Notes under the pieces: model-generated | Told to the model about the DNA's origin: nothing | The model's input: the letters and a program-made list of their open reading frames with translations, nothing else | Database searches by the model: none | From: Mesorhabditis belari | Taxonomy: Eukaryota > Nematoda > Chromadorea > Rhabditida > Rhabditidae | Length of the DNA stretch: 64,000 bases | Assembly (NCBI GenBank): GCA_958450365.1 | Contig: CAUEEP010000911.1 | Coordinates: forward strand, 620,001-684,000 | Direction of reading: 5' to 3' | Part shown: one piece after another, positions 13,101 to 25,100 of the stretch | How positions within the stretch are numbered: the stretch's first letter is position 1 | Layout of the letters: each line of letters opens with the position of its first letter | Made by a program: the position numbers and the translations under genes

Positions 13101-16100
13101 TCAGAATCAGACGATCAGAATCAGAGAATCAGAATCCGACCATCAGAATCCGACAAACAGAATTCAAGATCAGTTTTTCATTTGGTTAGATTGTTAAATT
13201 GTTAAATAAATAACAAACCTGAAGATGAAAATGAACAAAATGAGTAGCCCGAAGAAAACGGTGACATTGTCCATCGTTTTCAGCATCACCATCAATTGAT
13301 ATCGAAGTGCCGGCATGAAACGAACCAATTTGAGGATACGCAGCAGGCGAAACGTTCGCAAAACCGATAATCCGCCTTTGCCCTCTTGGAAAAGCTCGAC
13401 AACACTGAAATGATGAGTTGGTTTTTGGGAAAAAATGCAAAGCTGAGAATATCTTTTACTTTTTGAGTACACTAGCTACTGTGCGTTCCAGATCGCTCAA
13501 AACTTCTTGTAAACGAAAAATTTGAGCATAGTGACGCCAAAAACGGAGCCGACTTAGTGCCCTTTCCTCTTTACGTCAGATGAGTCATTTTTTTGAAGCC
13601 AACTCACCTCAATGCCACGATTCCACCATCGAAAAGGTTGAACCCGTCAGAAAGATATTTGAAAAGGCCGTCGGCAATGATTTTCAATAGCATTTCGAAG
13701 GCGAAAAGACCCGTGAAGAAATAATTCGAATACTCGAGAACCGTCGTCAGCCATTCTGGCTGAAATTGGGGTTTTTTATGGGGCGCAAATGGGTGATGAT
13801 TGCTCAGAAATCGTTCCAGACGTTCTGGAATCGTTCCAGACGTTCCACAACCGTTCCAGACGTTCCAGACGTTCTGGAATCGTTCCAGACGTTCTGGAAT
13901 CGTTCCAGACGTTCTGGAATCGTTCCAGACGTTCTGGAATCGTTCCAGACGTTCTGGAATCGTTCCAGACGTTCCAGAACCGTTCCAGACGTTCCAGACG
14001 TTCTGGAATCGTTCCAGACGTTCTGGAATCGTTCCAGACGTTCTGGAATCGTTCCAGACGTTCTGGAATCGTTCCAGACGTTCTGGAATCGTTCCAGACG
14101 TTCTGGAATCGTTCCAGACGTTCTGGAATCGTTCCAGACGTTCTGGAGTCGTTCCAGACGTTCTGGAATCGTTCCAGACGTTCCAGAACCGTTCCAGACG
14201 TTCCAGACGTTCTGGAATCGTTCCAGACGCTTCAGAACCGTCCTAGACGCTTCAGAACCGTCCTAGACGTTTCAGAACCGTCTCAGACGTTTCAAAACCG
14301 TGCCAGACGTTTCAGAACCGTTCCAGACGTTCCAGAATCGTTCCAGACGTTCCAAAACTGTTCCAGACGTTCCAGACGTTTCAGAACCGTCTCAGACGTT
14401 TCAAAACCGTTCCAGACGTTCCAGAATCGTTCCAGATGTTCCAAAACGGTTCCAGACGTTCCAGACGCTTCAGAACCGTTCCAGACGTTTCAGAACCGTT
14501 CCAGACGTTCTAGAATCGTTCTAGACCTTCCAGTATCGTTCCAGACGTTCTAGAATCGTTCGAGACGTTCCAGAATCGTTCGAGACGTTCTAGAATCGTT
14601 CTAGACGTTCCAGAATCGTTCGAGACGTTCTAGAATCGTTCTAGACGTTCCAGAATCGTTCCAGACGTTCCAGAATCGTTCCAGACGTTCCAGACGTTCC
14701 AGAATCGTACCAGACGTTACAGAACCATTCCAGAAGTTCCAGAATCGTTCCAGACGTTCCAGATCGCTCAGAAATCAGTTTCCCCACCTGATTATGATAT
14801 TCAACACCCATGGAAAGCGTGTTGACAAGGATGGCGACGAGAATTCCCCGTGTGAAGTGATCACAGACAACGAAAGCTTGAACTTTCCGACGAAACCAAG
14901 AGACTTTTTTCGGTTTCTAGAGTGCTTTTTGAAAGATTTCCTCAATTTTTGCCCAACTTTTTGCTTCTTTTGTTTTCCCCGTTTCAAATTCTGCTCATCA
15001 TCCGTCCAATCCTCGCTATCGCTTTCGGTTTCGGTGAGGGTTTCTCTAGAATTTTGAGAGATCTCTAGGATTTTGAGAGAATTTTCGATAAACTGGTTTA
15101 TGTTTGACTTAGAATCTCATTGCTCAATAACTTTTAAGAAAGAATTTTATTTTCTTCACCACACAGCTCTAGTCACAAGGTCATACCTGACCCAAAAAAT
15201 CAAAATCTGAACAGTTTCTGGCTTCTAATTAGAGCAAAAGTTTTGATTTGCTTTGCTTTGCTTTGCTTTGCTTTGCTTGGCTCATTGGCAATTTTGGCTA
15301 TTAGAGCTCGAGAACTTCCGACTATTTTCCAAAAACCTATCCTTTCAAAATTTCGTTATTCTATTTACCCCATAGTTTGCTGTGCGTTCCAGATCGACCA
15401 AAAATCAATGCAAACAAAGTTTTTCATTGGCAATTTTGCTTATTAGAGCTATGAGCGCGTCCGACAATTTTCCAAAAACTCATCCTTCCCCAATTTCGTT
15501 ATTCTATTTACCCCATAGTTTGCTGTGCGTTCCAGATCGCTCAAAAATTAAACAAAAACAAATCTTTCTTTAGCAATTCTACTGGTTAAAGCTACTAGAG
15601 TTTCGGACTATTTTCCAAAAACCTATCCTTTCCCAATTTCGTTATTCTATTTGCCCCATAGTTTGCTGTGCGTTCCAGATCGGTCAAAAATCAATGCAAA
15701 CGAGGTTTTTCACTGGCAATTTTGGCTATTAGAGCTTGAGAACTTCCGACTATTTTCCAAAAACCTATCCTTTCCCAATTTCGTTATTCTATTTGTCCCA
15801 TAGTTTGCTGTGCGTTCCAGATCGCTCAAAAATTAAACAAAAACAAATCTTTCTTTAGCAATTTTACTGGTTAAAGCTACTAGAGTTTCGGACTATTTTC
15901 CAAAAATCTATCCTTTCCCAATTTCATTATTCTATTTGTCCCATAGTTTGCTGTGCGTTCCAGATCGGTCAAAAATCAATGCAAACGAGGTTTTTCACTG
16001 GCAATTTTGCCTATTAGAGCTCGAGAACTTCGGACTATTTTCCAAAAACCTATCCTTTCCCAATTTCGTTATTCTATTTACCCCATAATTTGCTGTGCGT

Positions 16101-19100
16101 TCCAGATCACCCAAAAATTAAATAAATAGCAAAAAGTTTTGATTTGCTCATTCCCATCTTGCAGCTGACCGTAAATACTATATTAGGATGAAACCCGTAA
16201 GCGGAATTGAAAAAGAGAATACTAGAATAGAATACTTACCGTAAATACTTAAATACTGTACTAGTACCCCACCCCCAAAATGACGGTGCGGAGTGTTGTG
16301 TAGTCTAGCTTTGAACGAGTGTTTCTCGACACTGGTTTATGCTACAATGCGCGTTTAAATATCAAAAAATAGCCCTGAATTTCAGCTATTTTTTGATACC
16401 AAAGACGCATTTTTTGAAGAAATACGAAAAAACTTTTGCGATTACGCGACTGTACGAGGCGGGTGGGGTACTAGTACAGTATTTACAGTAATAGAATACT
16501 TAATAGAACACTAGAATAGAACACTAGAATACACCTCATTTACTTAATATCACTTAGTAGTTTTGTTTGGGAGTATTGCATTATAGCACCCCGTCCCTCC
16601 GCCTACATTGCATTATCGCCCGACCTTTTTCTTTGGTGGGGGCGAGAATGCTGTTCGACTTCGGTCAAGTTTAGCAACTTTTCCGAAGTACAAGACTTTC
16701 CAAAACACCCTTATCAGTCAAGCTGGAAGTCACACTATAAAATTACTTTGTTTCGAGGGCATTTCCATGAAATCCAGATTTGATTATGTCGGCCGTTCGA
16801 CTTCGGTCAAGTTTAAGAACCCTCCTTAACTACAAGACTTTCCAAAAGACGCCTATCAGTCAAGCTGGATAGCAGCACACACTTTTCTAGAAAAATTACT
16901 GTATTTGGGTGGATTTTTGAGCTACACTACTAAATAAGGATTGAAGCCGGTCATAGGCCGAAGCACGATCATCTAAAAGAAATCCGGCCTAGCCAGCATA
17001 AGGCTTACAGACCCTAGGGCCCAACTAGAGTATCCCTAGCATCCTAGGGCCCAGTTAGAGCATCCCTAGCATCCCTAGCATCCCAGGGCCCAGTTAGAGC
17101 ATCCCAAGCATCCTAGGGCCCAGTTAGAGCATCCCAAGCATTCTAGGGCCCAGTTAGAGCATCCCTAGCATCCCAGGGCCCAGTTAGAGCATCCCAAGCA
17201 TCCTAGGGCTCAGTTAGAGCATCCCTAGCATCCCAGGGCCCAGTTAGAGCATCCCAAGCATCCTAGGGCTCAGTTAGAGCATCCCTAGCATCCCAGGGCC
17301 CAGTTAGAGCATCCCAAGCATCCTAGGGCTCAGTTAGAGCATCCCTAGCATCCTAGGGCCCAGTTAGAGCATCCCTAGCATCCCAGGGCTCAGTTAGAGC
17401 ATCCCTAGCATCCTAGGGCCCAGTTAGAGCATCCCTAGCATCCCAGGGCCCAGTTAGAGCATCCCAAGCATCCTAGGGCTCAGTTAGAGCATCCCTAGCA
17501 TCCTAGGGCCCAGTTAGAGCATCCCTAGCATCCTAGGGCTCAGTTAGAGCATTCCTAGCATCCTAGGGCCCAGTTAGAGCATCCCTAGCATCTTAGGGCC
17601 CAGCTAGATCATCCCTAGCATCCCCTAGGACCTGTGCCCAGGCCGCATTCTCCCAGCCAACCTCTGCGTGTCGATCTCCTCCGTGTTCTTCCTCGATCGC
17701 ATCACCGTTCCGTCGCCATTCCCGATCGCGACTTTCCCGTTTTCTCTCGTGAGCCGATCTTGCACCAGCACGGGGATCATGTCCTCCGACGCTTTCCGCA
17801 CCAAAATCGGCGTCACACAGTCCAATTGCTCTGAAATTTTCTCGAAATTCCAATGAAAGTTGAAAGTCAAAAGTCAAAAGTCAATCCCTCTCACAACAAG
17901 TCAGAAATGAGATCAGCAAACAAAATCTCTTCGATCTTTTTACTCGAGCCATTCATTCTGAACTCGATTTCCCAATCTGGAGCTCACTCTTTTGAGATCG
18001 GCTCCAAAAATTTACAAATTCTGAAAGCAGAAAAATTTTTCTTTAATTTCATTTTTCAAACTGGACCTCATTCCTGCGTTTTGTTGTGAAAAAATCGATT
18101 TTTATGGGAAATTTGCAAATTCTCATTCCAATTGCAAAAAATAAGACAAAATGAGACAAAATGGGACAAAATGAGACAAAATCAGTCAAAATCAGCCAAA
18201 ATACAGCCAAAAAATGATGTGAAAGCTGGGGGTTTCGTTTTTCGACTCCAATTTTCGACTCCAACTTACCGATCGAATTGATTCGCACCAGGGGTACTGT
18301 ACGTGAGAAAATCACATTTTAAAGGTTACCAAGAAGGCATGGAACTTTGGTTGTATCAAAAATTTGCGAGTCTGCATCTGCATCAAGCTTTTTGACCGGA
18401 TTGCGGGCATTTTGAATGAGTTTGAATCGATTGGCGACCCCGGGAAACCTCGAGTTATAAACCGTCAAAGTTGACCGACTTTTGCAAGTAAGTAGGTCAA
18501 CTTTGATCCAAATTTTCTCTATGTTCTTACACATGAGTATACAAAATAAATTGTACTTTTCTATAGCCAAATTTAATGAGAATTCTTTTAAAACCAACCA
18601 CAAGTCGATTCAATGCCTGTACCTCGAGTTATAAACCGTCAAAGTTGATCGACTTTTGCAGGTAAGTAGGTCAACTTTGATACAATTTTTCTGGATATTC
18701 TTACAGGTAGTGTGCAAAACAAATTCCACTTTTCTTTAGTCAAATTTGATGAGGATTCTTTTAAAACCAACCAAAAGTCGATTCAGTGTCTGTACCTTGA
18801 GTTATAAACCGTCAAAGTTGATCGACTTTTGCAGGTAAGTAGGTCAACTTTGACACAATTTTTCTAGGTATTCTTACAGGGGAATACCCTAACTAGAGCT
18901 TCCCTAACTGGCAAGAATCCTGCGCGTTAGGGAATGACTCCAAACTGGCAAAATCCTAGCCAGTTGGGGAATTCACAATGGTCAGTAACTGGCAAGCCTC
19001 TGCACCCAGAGACTGAAAGCAAGGAGGTCAACTTTGATACAATTTTTCTGGATATTCTTACAGGTAGTGTGCAAAACAAATTCCACTTTTCTTTAGTCAA

Positions 19101-22100
19101 ATTTGATGAGAATTCTTTTAAAACCAACCACAAGTCGATTCAATGTCTGTGCCTCGAGTTATAAACTGTCAAAGTTAGGAAACGCTAAGTTTCAAGCTTT
19201 GCTTTAACTAAGAAAAAGAAATGTCTAACGCGAGCGATCTAAACAATTTCCAAAATCAATCTAAATCTAAATCTAGACAATTTTTGGCTACTCACCCATC
19301 TCCTCCTCAACCCGTTCATCGATTTTGCTCAGCGTTCGTTTCTCTTCGAATTCCATTCTTCGTCTTTTCACCTCGTCCACCGGAATCTCTTCATCGTCTT
19401 CCTTTTTCTTTTCTCGATAATCTTTCCAACGCTGAAATTGAAGAATAAATTGGAAATTTGGAGTTCAATCAAAAAGCAGAATCTCAAGCTCAATCAAGCT
19501 CAATTTCAAGCTCGATTTCAAGCTCAATCAAGCTGAAATTGAAGCTCAAGCAAGCTCCATCAAGCTCGATTTCAAGCTCAATTTCAAGCTCAATCAAGCT
19601 CAACTTGAAGCTGAATCAAGCTCAATTTCAAGCTCAATTTCAAGCTCAATTTGCAGCTCAATTTCAAGCTCAACTTGAAGCTCAATCAAGCTCAATTTCA
19701 AGCTCAATTTGGAGCGCTATCAAGCTCAATTTCAAGCTCAATTTGGGGCTCAATCAAGCTCAATTTCAAGCTCAATTTGGAGCTCAATCAAGCTCAATTT
19801 CAAGCTCAACTTGAAGCTCAATCAAGCTCAATTTCAAGCTCAATTTGGAGCTCAATCAAGCTCAATTTGGAGCTCAATTTCAAGCTCAATTTCAAGCTCA
19901 ATTTCAAGCTCAATTTGGAGCTCAATCAAGCTCAATTTGGAGCTCAATTTCAAGCTCAATTTGGAGCTCAATCAAGCTCAATTTCAAGCTCAATTTGGAG
20001 CGCTATCAAGCTCAATTTCAAGCTCAATTTAGAGCTCAATCAAGCTCAATTTCAAGCTCAACTTGAAGCTCAATCAAGCTCAATTTCAAGCTCAATTTGG
20101 AGCGCTATCAAGCTCAATTTCAAGCTCAATTTGGGGCTCAATCAAGCTCAATTTCAAGCTCAATTTGGAGCTCAATCAAGCTCAATTTCAAGCTCAATTT
20201 CAAGCTCAATTCCAAGCTCAATTTCAAGCTCAATTTGGAGCTCAATCAAGCTCAATTTCAAGCTCAATTTGCAGCTCAATTTCAAGCTCAACTTGAAGCT
20301 CAATCACGCTCAATCAAGCTCAATTTCAAGCTCCATTTCAAGCTCAATTTGGAGCTCAATCAAGCTCAATTTCAAGCTCAATTTCAAGCTCAATTTGGAC
20401 CGCTATCAAGCTCAATTTGGAGCTCAATCAAGCTCAATTTCAAGCTCAATTTGGAGCTCAATCAAGCTCAATTTCAAGCTCAATTTCAAGCTCAATTTGG
20501 ACCGCTATCAAGCTCAATTTGGAGCTCAATCAAGCTCAATTTCAAGCTCAATTTGGAGCTCAATCAAGCTCAATTGGAAGCTTGAAACTTGAAGAAGATC
20601 ATCTACAATTAAATATCCTCAGCAAAGCTTAAGACTAAGAATTTTAGTTGAGAAATACTGTAGTTTGGCTATTATTTGGTAGATTGTAAAACTGGCTTTG
20701 CAAAACAATTTTGAGGGCTTTCGGAACCGATAAAGAACTTGAATTTCTCGAAGTTTGGGCAGCTGAACCGGTCCAAACGCAAAATAACTATTGTCATTTT
20801 GCCAAATTTCTCACCCACTCACCTTTTTCGTGTACTTTTTCGCTCTCCGAAACGTTTGCCGAATGAAACGAACGATCGCTGCGTACACCGAGTCGCCGCC
20901 ACCGCCGCCTTCGACGGATGAAGTGGCGATGCCCATCTCGCTGCCAGCTGAAACAAAAAATGATTCATTATGGGGTTCAATGAGTTCCAGATAGTGTTCT
21001 GACTTCCAGATAGCCCAATGAGCTCTAACTTTAAAGCTTTCCGTGCTCAAAGACTTCAGTTTGACGCCGGCTTTGTTCTTGATAAGATCAAGAATATTCT
21101 TGCAGGGTTTTTGAGTTCCAAACAAGTTCACTATGAGGTTCTATGCTTGTTCTGCGTTCCAGATTGATCAATAAGCTTATTTCCTTGCTTAAAGGACTCA
21201 TTTTAGCACTTACAAAGCGATCCGGCTTGACTCTGCATTCGTTTCCTCTCTTGCAACATTCGCTCGGTTTCTCGGCGTTTCGTTTCGGCAAACTGGGTGG
21301 CAATGACGACCAGGCACAAGTTGATCATGAAAAAGGCACCTATCTGAAAAATGAAGGGTTACTGTAGTTCTAGACGGAGAGCTAAATAACTTTGAGTTAG
21401 ATTGCTGTTGCTTTAATGTACTGTAATCCTGCTTATCCACTGAAAGATCCACTTGGAAAGCTTTTGGAAGTCTTAGACAGCTTTTGGAATGCTTAGAAAG
21501 CTTTTGGTAGGTTTAGAAAGCTTTTGGAAGCTTTTGGGAGCTTTTGGAAGGCTTAGAAAGCTTTTGGTAGGTTTAGAAAGCTGTTGGTAGGCACAGAAAG
21601 CTTTTGGAAGCTTTTGGGAGCTTTTGGAAGGCCTAGAAAGCTTTTGGAAGTCTTAGACAGCTTTTGGAATGCTTAGAAAGCTTTTGGTAGGTTTAGAAAG
21701 CTTTTGGAAGCTTTTGGGAGCTTTTGGAAGGCTTAGAAAGCTTTTGGTAGGCACAGAAAGCTTTTGGAAGCTTTTGGGAGCTTTTGGAAGGCTTAGAAAG
21801 CTTTTGGTAGGTTTAGAAAGCTGTTGGTAGGCACAGAAAGCTTTTGGAAGCTTTTGAGAGCTTTTGGAAGGCTTAGAAAGCTTTTGGAAGTCTTAGACAG
21901 CTTTTGGAATGCTTAGAAAGCTGTTGGTAAGCTCATAAAGCTTTTGGAAGGCTTAGAAAGCTTTTGGAAGTCTTAGACAGCTTTTGGAATGCTTAGAAAG
22001 CTTTTGGTAGGTTTAGAAAGCTGTTGGTAGGTTTAGAAAGCTTTAGAAAGCTTTTGGAAGCTTTAGACAATGCTACTGAAAGTCTAAACGAGGAAGATCT

Positions 22101-25100
22101 TGGATCGAGAAGGAAAAATGACCACAATGAGTAGCACAAAGTAGATCCAATTCCAAAAGGAGTGCGCATCTTGCACATAGTACATGATATCCGTCCAACC
22201 CTCCAGCGAAATCACCTGAAATAAGGATTCTCCAAGAGGGATTCTCCAAAAGCTATTTACGATCGAGCGTGATTTACTATCGAGTCATTTACTATCGAGC
22301 TTTTTGCCCTTGTATTTTCTTAAGCGTTTTGTCGTGAGTTTTCAAAAGTGATTTACTATCGAGCGTCGATTGTATTTCCATTCGCTAACAATAACTAACA
22401 ATAACTAACAATAACTGTCTATTGTAGAACTTGATTGTGAAAAAACCAACCAGAAAAATGGCCACCCAAGCGAAGCCGATATTGTCAAAGGAGACACTCC
22501 CTTGGAACGGATTCCGGTGCTCAACCTGAACAATCTCAGTGCACCGAACGATTCCAAAATCAACCTCGCATTTACTGTAGTACAGATTCCAGTTGATGCA
22601 CGCGAAATCGGAGATTTGATCGTATTGATCGAGGCTCAGATTGCAGCTAGAAAAAGCCCAAAAATTGCGCAAACTGAACCAAACGGAAGCTCTCTAGTGC
22701 TTCGCAAAAGATCAAAATCACTCCAAAAACCCATTGTGCGTTCCAGAATTGTCAAAAATCATTTCAACATCGAACTTTTGTGTTTAAAAACAAAAAAGTC
22801 ACGTTTATAACGCTCATGGTTTAATCTGGACCATTCCAATGGACCATCTGGACCATCTGAACCATTCCACTGGGCCATCTGGACCATCTGGACCATCTGG
22901 ACCATCTGGACTATTCCACCGGACCATCTGGACCAATCTGGGCCATAAGAATCATTCCACTGGACCATCTGGACCAATTTGGACCATCTGGACCATCTCA
23001 CTGGACCAGCTGGACCAATCTGGACCATCTGGACCATTCCACTAGATCATCTGGACCATCTGGACCATTCCACTAGATCATCTGGACCATCTGGACCATC
23101 TGGACCAATCTGGAGTGCACAACGACCATTCCACCTACCGGATTCCATTCTGGGTGTAGGGCGGCAAATTCTGGCACGTGTGCAGACCCGAGTGTTCATG
23201 ATTTGAGCAAATGTACTCCATCGACGTGTCCTCGGGAATGTAGTACCTGGAAATTACGGTAGGAAATCAATTTTGAGCACTGGAAACGAAAAAAACGAAA
23301 CCTTGAAGTGTTTTCTTTAAAACTATATAAAAATTATCATTAATATTAGCATCTAGACAGTTGTAGGCTTTCAAAAAAGACTTATTTATAATAGAAAAGA
23401 ACTGTGAGCGACGCCCCGCCCCTTTTGCCATTGGCGATCCAACTTTGAGCTCAAATATCAAATTTGCTTTTCGAGAAGCCACGAATTCTGGGCCGCAAGC
23501 AACGCCCCGAACGATTCTGGTTGTTAATCAAAAATTCTGGATTTTAAACTGCTTATCGACTAGTGTGACATCCAGATCGTCCAAAAATGCGATTTTCAAT
23601 CAAATCTGCTTCTCGAGAAGCCACAAATGCTGGACCGCAAGCAACGCACCAATGGCAAAAGTTGCCACACATGGCAAACGTCAGATTTAAGCTGCTCATC
23701 GACTAGTGTGACATCCAGATCGTCCAGAAAGATTGCGAATGGTAAATTGCGAAACAAATTTCCGATAACCTGAGCGACTTGGCCGTCTTTCGCGTTTTCT
23801 GCGCGTCACTGTGCTCAAATTTTTGAGAAAGAATTTGCTTCTAGATTTAGCTGGGTTTTCTACAAATTCTAGAGGCTTTTTACATTCTCAATTTGGACGA
23901 TTTCTTTAAAATACTCTCCCTCACCTTGACAAAGAGATATTCGCAAAAGTGAGCTCATCTGATGAAATATTTACATTGGGTAAATCGAGGACGCATCGAT
24001 TTCTGGAAATTTTTGGAAAATTTAAGAAATCTAAGTTAGATTTGAGTAGTTTTTTATGAAATTTCTTGAATTTTGGCTTTTCTTTCTTTCTAGCTATCTG
24101 TCTTTCTTTCTATCTGCCTTTCTTTCTTTCTATCTTTCTTTCTATCTTCCTTTCTAGCTATCTTTCTATCTTCCTTTCTATCTTCCTTTCTATCTATCTT
24201 CCTTTCTATTTATCTTCCTTTCTATCTATCTTCCTTCCTATCTATCTTCCTTCCTATCTATCTTTCTATCTATCTATCTTCCTTCCTTTCTATCTATCTT
24301 CCTTTCTATCTATCTATCTATCTTCCTTTCTATCTATCTTCCTTTCTATCTATCTTATCTTTCTACCTATCTATCTTCCTTTCTATCTATCTTCCTTTCT
24401 ATCTATCTTCCTTTCTATCTATCTTCCTTTCTATCTATCTATCTTCCTTTCTATCTATCTTCCTTTCGATCTATCTTCCTTTTTATCTATCTTCCTTTTT
24501 ATCTATCTTCCTTCCTTTCTATCTATCTTCCTTTCTATCTATCTTATCTTTCTACCTATCTATCTTCCTTTCTATCTATCTTCCTTTCTATCTATCTTCC
24601 TTTCTATCTATCTTCCTTTCTATCTATCTTCCTTTCTATCTATCTTCCTTTCTATCTATCTTCCTTTCTATCTATCTTCCTTTCTATCTATCTTCCTTTC
24701 TATCTATCTTCCTTTCTATCTATCTTCCTTTCTATCTATCTTCCTTTCTATCTATCTTCCTTTCTATCTATCTTCCTTTCTATCTATCTTCCTTTCTATC
24801 TATCTTCCTTTCTATCTATCTTCCTTTCTATCTATCTTCCTTTCTATCTATCTTCCTTTCTATCTATCTATCTTCCTTTCTATCTATCTTCCTTTCTATC
24901 TATCTTCCTTTCTATCTATCTTCCTTTCTATCTATCTTCCTTTCTATCTATCTTCCTTTCTATCTATCTATCTTCCTTTCTATCTATCTTCCTTTCTATC
25001 TATCTTCCTTTCTATCTATCTTCCTTTCTATCTATCTTCCTTTCTATCTATCTTCCTTTCTATCTATCTTCCTTTCTATCTATCTTCCTTTCTATCTATC

